The translations under genes were made by a program, and so were the position numbers. Positions 19,818 through 28,870 of a stretch of DNA of 64,000 bases are shown here, one piece after another (within the stretch, counting starts at the first letter, position 1; each line of letters starts with the position of its first letter). Under the pieces are notes generated by a model. The model did not search any database. It saw only the letters and a program-made list of their open reading frames with translations, and was not told the origin of the DNA. This stretch comes from Microdochium bolleyi (taxonomy: Eukaryota; Ascomycota; Sordariomycetes; Xylariales; Microdochiaceae): the NCBI GenBank assembly GCA_001566295.1, contig KQ964283.1, forward strand, positions 4,801 through 68,800, written 5' to 3'.

Positions 19818-21030
19818 TTATGTATCCTCCTGGATTTCATTGGGGTACTGATCATCCATGTGTGATGCACCATTGAGCAGTGCTTCTGCGTTGAGTCTCA
19901 CACTCCAGCGTACCATATCCGTGACCGCCTGATTTCTGAAGCGATCTACGGGTCGGTGAGTTTGGAATAAAGCCGGGGAGACAGACAGACAAATATGTGG
20001 CTGTCTCCCGCGATTCCTATCGCAGAAGACACGCAGAAGCTGGTCAAAACCGCCCACCAAGTCTATGCGCTCTGACTCTAGCATGTGCAGTAACTCACGG
20101 GCGCCACGCTGACTGACGGCATAAGCCAGCGAGCATTTACCCTCCCGTGCATAATGCACAACGCGCGTATGCTGTGGATAATCATTGATAAGATCAATTG
20201 GCTGCGTCATGCCCCAGAGAAATCGCTTCTCAGCCACCGTTTCATCGTTATAGTGAGCAACTCTACCCTTCGGGGTAACGCTATCGTCGAGCGAGACGAA
20301 GCGCACGCCGCAGTGCCCGAGCCAAAGCACGTCCCAATCTTGGCCGTAAGGAGACGAGGCGTTCTGGGGTATGGTCGCGATCTCTTCTAATCTGAGATTC
20401 GGCCGATCGGCAAGTGTCCCCGTCAAGGCTTGAGCAGATTGAGCAAAATCCCGGAGTTGTTCGCGTATACGCACGTCCCAGTCAACGATGTCCTCTAAGA
20501 CGAGCGCAGAGGAGATATTTCTAACAAGAACTCTAGTTTTGGACCATTAGTTCACTACTATATATAGGCTATATCTCATATAGATTTATATCAGATAACT
20601 TACTCGTTGATTGATTTGATATGCGCCTGCCATGTCTCACGGAATGCTTTCGGTACGTGTCGATGCTTTGTAAATGCGAGGTTTCCGGTTTTGGATGGTG
20701 TTACACTTGGGGAGACCTCGACCAGCTTGACTCTAATGTGACTAAGAGCAGCTTGGAGGAGTACACCATCGTGGCGATCAGCAAGGGAGGGGGTCCTCAC
20801 GATAAAGATATCCCCGAACTAGTACTGGAAGTGTTAGTAATATTACTAGACGTGCAATCGACATTAGTTTAATATCGTACGCCCAAGGTAGCATTGCTGG
20901 ATGTAGAGCTCAAGGGTGAGATGCCGTTATTATCGGTAGCTCGAGTTGGCGAAATAAAGGTGAGGTAATAATATATAACAACGACAAATATAAGAAAGAA
21001 GGTGCGGTTTAAGAGACCTTGAAGTAACAT
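19818..21030 (-). CDS. GT25-family glycosyltransferase, 359 aa
   Basis: Three exons on the minus strand: 21030-20881, 20818-20604 and 20532-19818. The introns (62 and 71 nt) have GTACGA and GTAAGT donors and TAG acceptors, and the phases fit (1080 nt). Residues 11-25 (FFLIFVVVIYYYLTF) form a signal anchor, so this is a type II membrane protein of the Golgi or ER. Family landmarks are GFGDIFIV and ADRHDGVLLQAAL at the start of the catalytic domain, SALVLEDIVDWDV at about 130-142, DWDVLWLGHCG at about 187-197, and a C-terminal HICLSVSPALFQTHRPV. Fungal GT25 enzymes usually read LEDDVDW; here the second Asp is Ile. The remaining acidic residues (E135, D136, D139, D141) persist. The donor and acceptor sugars are unknown. 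Only the third exon would be found without splicing, and it would be mistaken for a truncated gene. Confidence 0.82.
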
Positions 21031-21212
21031 TGTTTTTATATGTGATCGCCAGGGAATAGCAATGGCCTTGCCAATATTCTGCCTCAGTAGCTGTTATCGA
21101 GCATATTCTATAGTATTTATATACTAAAGGTACTTCATACAGTCTGAAGCGCTATCTCATTAATACGAGCGTACGAGCGCCGTTCTAGTACTATTTACAG
21201 GCGATTGGCATA
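21031..21212. other. AT-rich upstream region
   Basis: Promoter-side DNA of the GT25 gene. No frame or motif beyond AT-rich tracts. Confidence 0.4.
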
Positions 21213-21525
21213 CCCCGCTCTCTACCGACACGGACTGTATCCCAAGAAATCCTTCCAATCACTAGGCATGAATAACCGCCGTCTCGGTATAAACCTACCC
21301 TACTTTTTGCCAGGCTCTAGAAGAGTCCTTACTTAAAGTACCCCACTCTCCGCCGATACGGACATTAGTCCCGGACATCCTCCCAATCACTAAGCATAGA
21401 TAAGCGCCGTCTCGGGACGGGTTTGCCCCACTCTTCGCCGCCACGGATAGTTAAGCCCAATGGCCGATTCATTGGAATACTCCACTGTTCGCCGGTACGG
21501 ACGGTGGCCCCGGAATTGCTCAAGT
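21213..21525. repeat. diverged direct repeats, 128-bp spacing
   Basis: About 93 bp beginning CCCCGCTCTC at 21213 recurs at 21341 (CCCCACTCTC), both with CCAATCACTA and GCCGTCTCGG at the same offsets. Shorter related copies start near 21426 and 21481. Many differences are C/T or G/A, as repeat-induced point mutation would produce. Non-coding. Confidence 0.55.
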
Positions 21526-22005
21526 ACTACTGTGTCTTTTGAGTTTCCCGGGACTGAAAGTTTTCGACTCGGAATGAGATAGCCTTAATGAATAAAGTCG
21601 GGGGTGCATGAACGGGTAAGGTTACCGGTTCGAGGAGCGGTCTGGTATTGATAAGTGATAACTCCCGTGCCTCGACGATCGACTTGAATGTGAATAATTG
21701 TTTTGTAATCAAGGCTCGTGCCGTCTCTACATCCGGCCTTAGCCTCGGTGATCCCGGGTGGCGAATGATGCCCTCCGGTATTCCGGTGAATTGTGGAGCT
21801 CCGAACTGTCCGGCTCAACCCCACACGCCACCTCATACCAGCGCAAAAATCCCGGCGCTTATGGCTAATTTAGGCCGTCTACGGGTTGTCAGACGTCTTT
21901 CGAGTTAATCAGGGAAATTAGCGCGGCTAATTACAGCGCCTATTTGTGTTAAAACCTCGCGTGAGAATCGATACGTTGGGAAAGTTATGTCTCACAACAA
22001 GCGTA

Positions 22006-22722
22006 ATGGCGGCACGCACACGAAACGACAATTACAGCTGTGGCTGTGTGACCCTAGGCTCTATCGAAGACGAAGCGGTCTCTACTTTCCTAGCGCAGGG
22101 TTATTCGATCACCCAATCCGGCAGCTTAACGATAACCTGGCGAGATGCCTGCGGTTTTCATAAGGCCCCGTTCCTCGCTGATCTTCTACTAAAGTACTCC
22201 GAGCGAGCGCTTGTACCTACCGAAGATGCCTTGTTCCGTTGTCTCCGAAATATCGTAGCATGCCGTCTCGAGATCCCTAGCGAACTCTGGCGTACCTTAG
22301 TCCGTCGTTGGTGTAAGGCAACTGCAAAGTCGTGGAGTTCACGGGATATCTATGAGAAGCTCCTCCCTAGGGTTTCTGATACTGTTCTGGCACTGGAAGA
22401 TAAAGACTTAACGCAGTTTTACAGCCAATCGTTAGAGTATCTCCTACGACTCGAGACTACTTTAGTCTTTATTGAAGGTCAACGCAGCGTGCTTGGTAGG
22501 CTTCATTACGAACGAGCGAGATATGATCCTTGGCTCGTAGAGATCTCTATACGACTCGAAGAAGCTACTAGCGAAGGAGGTCTCGCCAGGCAGCTTTTCA
22601 AGGAACGGCGTAAAATTCTTAATAGCTTACGGGTTATTACACCAGAATTCTCTTATCTCCTTAGGCAGCCACTGAGGACGAAGCCCTGCTTAGCACAATT
22701 GGTAGTCTTTTCCACTACCTAG
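22006..22722 (+). CDS. unknown family, copy 1, 238 aa
   Basis: The first ATG in the frame is 22006 (the frame opens at a GTG upstream). The protein starts with a polar stretch and a Cys-Gly-Cys group (YSCGCV), then LTITWRDACGFHKAPFLADL, LKYS, and RTLVRRWCKA; the remainder is helical and rich in Leu, Arg and Glu. No signal peptide. The gene at 24099-24794 encodes a clear paralogue, with about half of the positions identical by eye and the same length and order. Conserved Cys, His and Trp residues in the first 60 residues could bind a metal, but no known finger fits. The AT-rich regions on both sides suggest that a segment was duplicated and survived among decayed DNA. Function unknown. Confidence 0.65.
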   Translation: MAARTRNDNYSCGCVTLGSIEDEAVSTFLAQGYSITQSGSLTITWRDACGFHKAPFLADLLLKYSERALVPTEDALFRCLRNIVACRLEIPSELWRTLVRRWCKATAKSWSSRDIYEKLLPRVSDTVLALEDKDLTQFYSQSLEYLLRLETTLVFIEGQRSVLGRLHYERARYDPWLVEISIRLEEATSEGGLARQLFKERRKILNSLRVITPEFSYLLRQPLRTKPCLAQLVVFSTT

Positions 22723-23110
22723 AGACACATACAGCGTTTAGGGCTTTCTCCATAAATACTTAAAAATGTCCAAAAAAATCACTCTTAAGTGCTCTTTTAG
22801 GTCCTGGATAATAAGTAGACACGCTTCAAGCCCGAACATCAACATCGGTCTGTGAGCGGATCCGGAGTTGAACGAGGTTTTTAGTTACAAGGTACACTAT
22901 GTCTAACTGTAGACGCAGCCGCCGCGCTGTTCCAGGGGTCATCTCATCATTCCTATGTCACGAGGATCCAGCGGACAAAATCGCGTTTCGCCAAAGCCTA
23001 GTAACTTCCTTGGTTACGCTCGCCTAGATGTACTGAATAAAGGTATTTGAATCTGTAGGCTAGTACTACCAATGATCATATTTGCTATCATTTCAACGAA
23101 TTATCTGTGC
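22723..23110. other. no gene seen
   Basis: No open or spliced frame with protein-like composition. Short runs of A and T. Separates copy 1 from the coiled-coil gene at 23111. Confidence 0.45.
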
Positions 23111-23575
23111 TTAGCCCGCCCTTCTGAACTCGAGAGACTGCGATTTGCCGCCTTGTGTTTTACTATTGTCGACTTCCATTGCCCGAGGAGTGCTTGACCG
23201 ATCGAGTAGACTACTTCGTGGATCAGACTTTGAAGGGTCAGCCACGAGGTCGCTCCTGGTCTTAGGCTGCTGCTTGCTTACCTCAGGAATTTGTCGTTCT
23301 CTCGACAGCTCCGCCACTGAGAACTTGAGTTCCGCCATTGCAAACTTGAATTCCTCTAACTGATTCGCGATTTCGTTGAGCTTGTTCATGACCTCTGCAT
23401 TCTGTGGTGCATTCTGTAATGCATCGGTCGCTCGTACACTCTGGATCGCGTTATAGACGTAGGCATCAATATGAAAGGGATTGAAGTATGGCGCCCTGTA
23501 CTGAGGCCGAAACTCAGGGACGCTCGACCATGCGTGGTTGTCCATGTGGGAGGCCGGAGCCGACTCTGGAAACAT
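23111..23575 (-). CDS. small coiled-coil protein, 154 aa
   Basis: ATG 23575, with a second ATG at residue 11. Residues 1-45 are Pro/Tyr/Phe-rich, residues 58-92 form a clear heptad helix (MNKLNEIANQLEEFKFAMAE and onward), and the tail is Ser/Lys/Gln-rich with no fold. No family recognised. It lies between the two copies of the 22006/24099 family on the other strand. Probably a real small gene, possibly a self-associating adaptor. Confidence 0.45.
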   Translation of the reverse strand: MFPESAPASHMDNHAWSSVPEFRPQYRAPYFNPFHIDAYVYNAIQSVRATDALQNAPQNAEVMNKLNEIANQLEEFKFAMAELKFSVAELSRERQIPEVSKQQPKTRSDLVADPSKSDPRSSLLDRSSTPRAMEVDNSKTQGGKSQSLEFRRAG

Positions 23576-24098
23576 TTTGGAGGTGGAGCAGAACTGGATT
23601 GGAAATAGGAGCTGGGCAGTGTGAGGACAGTAACTCGCGCAGAGAATTTATGAGCAATTTATACACCACTTGAAGGCTCGGACGGGTGGAAGAGTGACGG
23701 CGCGTGGCGTGCCACTGCCGGGGCACCGGTCAACACTTCTCGCAAACGCCGGTCCCATTAGGTCCGTTGCCCCGCTTTCGACCTCATGACCCCACCTTTC
23801 CGGGGCGCCCGGAGCTCCCGGCGCGGAACTCCCGGTGCGGAGCCCGGCGCCTCTACTACCGAGCCATTCTCTTCTCGGGCCATACAAGGAGCGCGAGCTA
23901 CGCGCGCGGTTAAGGAACGACATGTGAAGGAACAGCCAACTGGCATGATAGACGGAAATATCCTTCTTCGTCTCGAGTTATTTTCGGCCGCGGTTCCCGT
24001 GTTAAAAGCTCACACAGATACTTTCTTCTCGATGTTTGCCTATCGACAATGCAAGATCGATGTACACACATGATGGTCCGGTCACGAGCTGATTAAAA
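23576..24098. other. GC-rich spacer, no gene seen
   Basis: Around 23800-23860 the sequence is a GC-rich run with imperfect repeats of CCCGG-type words, producing ORFs in all frames. None looks like a protein. Confidence 0.4.
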
Positions 24099-24794
24099 AT
24101 GGCAACAGTTCCTCGTAGAGAATATCACAGCTGCGGCTGTATATCCTCTAGTTTTGTTAAACCGGAGGTCGTTTCCTCCCTGCTCAGCGAAGGATATTCC
24201 CGTACGGAAGGAGGACTGACCATCACCTGGCGTAATGCTTGCCACTTCCACAGAGCCCCTTTCCTCGCCGATCTTTTGCTCAAATATTCGGATGGAGCTC
24301 TGGTGCCGTCCGAAGAAGGCCTGTTCCGATGCTTTGGCGACATCATTTCTTGTCGACTCAGCACGGCGGGCGAGCTCTGGCGTACTATGGTCCGCCGCTG
24401 GTGTAAAGCAGCGACGCGCTTATGGAGCATACACGACGTATCTTCAAGGCTACTTCCGCGGGCCATCGATATAGTCATTAAGGCAGAGAGTCAAGAGTTG
24501 GCATGGTTTTATGCGAGGGTGCTGGAGTATCTGTTACGACTCGAAGGTATCTTGAATGCCTTAGAGGGATATCAGGCGACGCGCTCTGTTCCAGAGTGGA
24601 GGGTGGAGGGCTGGACTGCAGAACTTGTTGAACGGCTGGTGGTGGCCAGTTCCAAGGGCAAGCTGGCCAGGCAGCTATCCCAGGAACGCCGCACAGCGCT
24701 ATCCAAATTGCAGGTTCTGACACCGGAGCTTTCATATCTTCTCGGCGTGCCACTCATTCCGGTGCCCACACATGTCGTCACGTCTCACGACTGA
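24099..24794 (+). CDS. unknown family, copy 2, 231 aa
   Basis: Paralogue of the gene at 22006, 2.1 kb away and in the same orientation. Shared blocks in order: YHSCGCI, GLTITWRNACHFHRAPFLAD, LLLKYS, LVPSEEGLFRC, ELWRTMVRRWCKA, YLLRLE, GKLARQL and ELSYLLGVP. Every Cys, His and Trp of the first 60 residues is kept, while loops vary in length, which argues for a folded domain under selection in both copies. GC content is higher than in copy 1, as if copy 1 had drifted or been mutated towards AT. No known domain, signal peptide or membrane segment. Function unknown. Confidence 0.68.
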   Translation: MATVPRREYHSCGCISSSFVKPEVVSSLLSEGYSRTEGGLTITWRNACHFHRAPFLADLLLKYSDGALVPSEEGLFRCFGDIISCRLSTAGELWRTMVRRWCKAATRLWSIHDVSSRLLPRAIDIVIKAESQELAWFYARVLEYLLRLEGILNALEGYQATRSVPEWRVEGWTAELVERLVVASSKGKLARQLSQERRTALSKLQVLTPELSYLLGVPLIPVPTHVVTSHD

Positions 24795-24994
24795 TGGGCT
24801 TCACCGCAGCAGTTTCATCCCCAATGAGACACTCGCACGATTGCACACGATGTAATATGCGAATCTTCATGGAACAGAAGTATCATTCTAGATGCAATTA
24901 CCTGCTCAGTCCTTCACTATACTCCTTCTCACCCTCTTCCTCGTTGTGATACCCTTGCTGGCTTGTAACAGGAGAGCCCATGGTCCTCCGTGTA

Positions 24995-25705
24995 CTAGCA
25001 TTCGGCGTCCTCCTTGTCATCGTCCTCGTGGTATTTTCCTTTGCACTTCTCATAGTGACTGAGAAGCTCGTCGTACTCCTGAAATGGCTCGGCCGTGCAG
25101 TTTGCTTTCAGGCAACACGGGTAGTTCGTTTGAGCTTTCTGTCCGATCAATTCCTCTAGCTGCGTGCTAGTAGCGTGACTACCCGTAGGCGTCTGGTCGT
25201 GATCGATCTTGTAAGTGTCATGATCCTCGCTCGTGGAACTTGATACTGCGGTCGCTAGTACGCGAAGCTCCTCGCCCTCCTCTTCGCCTGTCTGAAGGAG
25301 TACTGGCGCTATAGGCTGTTCCTCTGAGCCATAAACACAGCGCCATTTAGCCGGCAAAAAGGATGTGGTAGTGCAGGGCTCGTTATGTTTTTGACATCTG
25401 CTGCAGGGTCTCTCTCTGTCGCACTTAACCTTCTTGACGGCGCAGACGTCACAAGCACGGCGCTGACAGAGCCTCTCGTGACGGCCTTCACATCTGCTGC
25501 AGGGTCTCTTTCTGTCGCACTTAACCCTGTTGCGGCGGCAGACGTTACAAGCAGGGTGCCGTATGCCGAGCTTCGGATTGTTGCTATCGGGCTGACCATC
25601 AGGGCCATGCTTCTGACCGCGGGCCACTTTAATGACAGCAGCAGTAGTATGGGAACCAGTCGTTGGGCGCAGGGAGTCGAAATGGAAGTCGTGAGTGATG
25701 CTCAT
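24995..25705 (-). CDS. protein with two Zn2Cys6 clusters, 236 aa
   Basis: Two binuclear zinc clusters lie head to tail: C53-x2-C56-x6-C63-x5-C69-x2-C72-x7-C80 and C85-x2-C88-x6-C95-x5-C101-x2-C104-x6-C111. Their cores, VKCDRKRPCSRC and VKCDRERPCSRC, are nearly identical in DNA as well, so one arose by internal duplication. Fungal Zn2Cys6 regulators normally have one cluster, a coiled coil and a long middle-homology region; this protein has no such region. Its C-terminal part is acidic and holds YPCCLKANCTAEPFQEYDEL plus a His and a Cys, a possible single zinc knuckle. The role may be a DNA-binding factor, or a competitor of full-length regulators. ATG 25705, single exon. Confidence 0.72.
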   Translation of the reverse strand: MSITHDFHFDSLRPTTGSHTTAAVIKVARGQKHGPDGQPDSNNPKLGIRHPACNVCRRNRVKCDRKRPCSRCEGRHERLCQRRACDVCAVKKVKCDRERPCSRCQKHNEPCTTTSFLPAKWRCVYGSEEQPIAPVLLQTGEEEGEELRVLATAVSSSTSEDHDTYKIDHDQTPTGSHATSTQLEELIGQKAQTNYPCCLKANCTAEPFQEYDELLSHYEKCKGKYHEDDDKEDAEC

Positions 25706-25874
25706 TCTTGCCGCTCTTTAAGGAACCAGATTCTTGTCCGAGTGATGAAGCGACAATTTCACAACTTGTAGTGACATACACGTGCCGATCTTCGCGTGTG
25801 CAGGTATGCTGGCCAGCCAAGCACAGAACTCTGCGAGATATTAGCAACGGAAAGCGACAACGCAGAGTAGGAGA

Positions 25875-26044
25875 ATGGTGCAAACCAAGCTGGTGAGAGA
25901 AGTGAGTCAGGCGTTATACAGCGACCACAACTGATGATGATGCAGTTGATTGACCTCCAGACACCAGAAATACAACGGCTTGTATTTAACGAGATCTTCA
26001 CCTGCGGAGGGTCGGTGGTCATGCACCCCCCGACCACCCCTTGA
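25875..26044 (+). CDS. micro-gene with one intron, 41 aa
   Basis: Exon 1 is 25875-25901 and exon 2 25946-26044, around a 44-nt intron (GTGAGT donor, AACTGAT branch, GATGCAG acceptor). The frame is kept: 42 codons. The product MVQTKLVRELIDLQTPEIQR continues with VFNEIFTCGGSVVM and a Pro/Thr end. It reads like a short helical motif plus a strand. It could also be the start of a decayed larger gene. Confidence 0.35.
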
Positions 26045-26402
26045 CGACTTTGGTCAACTATCACCAACATCTTCTTTCCCTGTCACTGCTATGTAGGGTC
26101 AAGTATTCTTGACGCTCTCATCAGCTGCCATCCATAACACGGATGGCACAGTGCGCAGCAAGGCAGGGCTCATGGCAAAGGAACGACACAAAGCGCCTTG
26201 GCGGCAATTAGCTGAAAGCCCCTGTCCCGCTCACGCACTAATGCATGTGGGGATCACAGCTGACCCGAGCAAGCCCCTGGACCATTCCCCTCAAATTATG
26301 GGTCATCCAATCCCCAGCCAGGAGGGAGCCCTTTAATTAGCGGTCCCCCTGGTTTTCCGAATGTTGGACGACTTTGATCTTCTTCTAACTCCCACTTCCC
26401 AG

Positions 26403-26574
26403 CTATTAGCGCTCTCTTCGCAATTAGCACTTTTCTCGCAATTAGCACTTTCCTCGCAATTAGCACTTTCCTCGCAATTAGCGCTTTCCTCGCAATTAGC
26501 GCTTTCCTCGCAATTAGCACTTTCCTCGCAATTAGCGCCTTCCTCGCAAGTAGCGCCTTCCTCGCAAGTAGCGC
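26403..26574. repeat. 18-bp minisatellite, about 9 copies
   Basis: Tandem units of the form CGCAATTAGCACTTTCCT. Variants alternate AGCAC/AGCGC, and the last two units have AAGTAG. The ORFs in this interval on both strands are artefacts of the repeat. Units share the 11-mer CGCAATTAGCA with the minisatellite at 48.45 kb. Confidence 0.9.
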
Positions 26575-26611
26575 AACATCGCAGCATCAGAGGCCAGGTT
26601 TGTCCGCCATC

Positions 26612-26896
26612 ATGGGTATCCAGCCGCATCTGGCGGAACGATCGCATCCCAAACAGTTGACCCTGAAGCTCTGGTCACGTCGTCAGTCGAAGGCCAAGCA
26701 CTTGTCAATGGGATCGATCGTTCGCTTCTCCCTATATACCACAGCGCAGCGACTGCAAAGTATCCATGAGCAAAGCGACGAAAAGTTGCTACAGGATTAC
26801 AGCAAGGATGGCTTTGTCGACGACCTTTTACGCCTTCTCCGTCTCATTGAGTGTCCCAAAGATAGGATATACGCGCTGTTAGGTAATGTCAACTGA
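26612..26896 (+). pseudogene. HET-like gene remnant
   Basis: This frame encodes LLRLIECPKDRIYALLG, matching the segment just after the HET domain of heterokaryon-incompatibility proteins (usually C-x-D-x-R-D-R-I-Y-A-L-L-G). The HET domain that should precede it is absent: the minisatellite ends 38 bp upstream. The frame stops right after the motif. No intron of credible length joins it to the downstream frame at 26886, although that part continues in the right direction and style. It is probably the 5'-truncated remains of a HET gene. Confidence 0.4.
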
Positions 26897-27852
26897 CGCC
26901 CCATGTAGTAGGCAGCCATGGCAGCCCGCTTACGCTTCTATTGTAGAGGGCGGTTTATACGCCGCGGGAAATGACCCCTGCTTTGAGATGGGCCCTGTTC
27001 ACAATACCGATGACACCGCGTCTCGCGACAAGAAGATACGACGCGCGTTCTGGCTGCGGACTTGCGACATGCAAGTGAAGCAGTTACGGTTGATATTCGG
27101 CGATTCTGAAGACACCCCAGAGGATGGCGCAGCGAAGGATAGAGGTTCATTGAACGAAGATGGACTTGTGCACAAACAGGTTTTGCGCGAATGGTCAGGT
27201 TCGTGACTAGTGTCTCTTTGCAATCATCTCTTGTTGACGTTGTTCAAAACGCTGACCGCTTCCAGCATTCGGGTCTGCCATGCTGCGATTTGCATCGGAA
27301 GAGCTTACTGTCTATTCCCAACGCCAGGACCAGGGCCTGCTCAAGAACCTCTTTGAGCTCATCGACGATACTCGCCCGCGTGAAACCGTAAACAAGGAGG
27401 TATGGTTTCACCACTTCTTTCACTTGACTCAATGGCACCTCATTCGCGAGGTATTGGGACCCTTTCTGGAAAGGGCTATTGAGTCAAGTCAGCTTCGCAA
27501 GCGTGAGTCAAGTCGTCTACGGGAACTTGAGTCAAGTCGTCCTGAAGATGTGACGAGGACCGTCATGTACCGTGTACCATTAGGCCTAGAGGCTGACTGG
27601 CGGTTGTACGTGGCGGTCGGGGGAATATATGCTGATGTGCTCCAAACATTGTCAGAGAACCCTAAATGTTTCCAGGATATTTCCACTCCATCGTTACTCG
27701 GTAGCTATGTAGACAGAGGAGCACCGATGGTGGTTCACACGAGATCAGGGGGAAACGACTGCATCGTTGAGATGCGCCTTGGAGATGAGGAGGGTAACAA
27801 CCTTTTTTCATTACTATATCCTCCTAATCTCCCAATGTCCACGTCAGTTTGA
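26886..27852 (+). CDS. spliced ORF downstream of HET remnant, 299 aa
   Basis: Exon 1 is 26886-27198 and exon 2 27266-27852, joined through a 67-nt intron with a GTTCGT donor, GCTGAC branch and TTCCAG acceptor; frame is kept (900 nt). The product is helical with a segment AYASIVEGGLYAAGNDPCF near the start, a short internal repeat of ESSxLR/EL units at about 175-190, and a mixed C terminus. No family recognised. Its position directly after a HET-type DRIYALLG fragment suggests that it is the variable C-terminal part of that gene, now either independent or pseudogenic. Its last 29 bp overlap the end of the convergent gene at 27824-28140. Confidence 0.42.
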
Positions 27853-28140
27853 ATTCCATATTAAGTACCAGCACCCAATCTCCTTTCTCCAGAATCATGT
27901 TTCCTTCACTCGTTATATCCTGGTCGTGTCTTGTTACACCCTGATCGTGTACTTTGTTGATGATTATACGGGACGTCTTCTTTGTAGCAGCCTTCCAGAA
28001 CATCATACGCGGGGCCGCATCCGTGGCCTGGAATGACCTGGAAACAACCCACTCATAGTCTTCGTTGTATGTAGCCTAGAGCGAGTGAGTAAGACGTTTG
28101 GAAGAGTGAGGGGTAATCATACTTGAGGGTCACTCATCAT
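27824..28140 (-). CDS. small spliced orphan, 89 aa
   Basis: Exon 1 is 28140-28123 and exon 2 28075-27824, with a 46-nt intron (GTATGA donor, polypyrimidine tract, CTCTAG acceptor). Phase 0 on both sides gives 90 codons. Product: MMSDPQ, then ATYNEDYEWVVSRSFQATDA, a Lys/Thr-rich helix, and a strand-like end (KGDWVLVLNMEFKLTWTL). It looks like a small beta-containing fold, not a random frame. Convergent with and overlapping the gene ending at 27852. No family recognised. The ATG at the second codon is an equally good start. Confidence 0.5.
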
Positions 28141-28870
28141 AAGGATGTGATCTGAATGGGAGTGCCGAGTCGAGGCCTGCTGGAGATGCTACGAAGACCA
28201 TGTATAAGGAGACTCGATGGAAGTCTACGAGAGGCCTTGCCGTCGTACGTTGGGGTGAGATTGCTGGTCAGGCAGCAATGCGTGATGGCACGCGAAGTGA
28301 GGGAAGAGGCCATTGTGGGAAGAGCTTTGGCAGAGCCCACCCACATGAGTGCATTGTGGCGGTGCCTGCGTCGGTCTCCGATGGTTCCACTGAGGCTGGT
28401 GTGGACGCACACCTGTGGCGCATGCGTCTGACAAATGTGGTGACGGGCTCGTCAGGTGGGTGGGGAAATAATTTAGCCTCTCGATTCTCAATATGTCTAC
28501 AGAACATGCCTGTCTAGGTCAGTAAAGAGTGAGCTATACAGCTTGACATTCTTCTTCGAAGTCTCCGTGCAAAACATCTCATGTGACTGCCCTGTAGAGA
28601 CACTGTGGCTCTGTGCATGGCTACTAAGTTAGAATGGCCACGTAGACATCGCCCTGCGCGACACAGTCCGCATCATCGCAATCGACCACGAGGCCTTCGG
28701 CTTGGTCAAGTTAGGAGAGCACACCTCCTAAGTGTGTTTGCCAGGAAAGGCGACCCGGGCTGAGCTTGAACTATTCTGGAGTACAATTGACCCGAGCTCA
28801 ACACCAGGGTTCAGAAAGAGAGGACCATTCTGGATCAACTCAAAAGAGACATAGTAAGCCGTGATACAAG
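28141..28870. other. unassigned; patches of coding-like sequence
   Basis: Plus-strand stretches near 28530-28590, 28634-28730 and 28755-28853 translate to protein-like text (FFFEVSVQNISCDCP; GHVDIALRDTVRIIAID; ELELFWSTIDPSSTPGF). A phase-0 join of the first two across a 40-nt interval (donor GTAGAG, acceptor AAGTTAG) is possible. I could not find a start codon or a consistent link to the third patch. A decayed or mis-segmented gene is likely. Confidence 0.3.

Noticed and set aside
19818..20474. GT25 as a truncated pseudogene
   Set aside because: It looks truncated only if unspliced. Two upstream exons with correct phase restore the signal anchor and the start of the catalytic domain.
26296..26660. 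Repetitive ORFs on both strands
   Set aside because: They are produced by the 18-bp minisatellite, whose period is a multiple of three, so all frames stay open.
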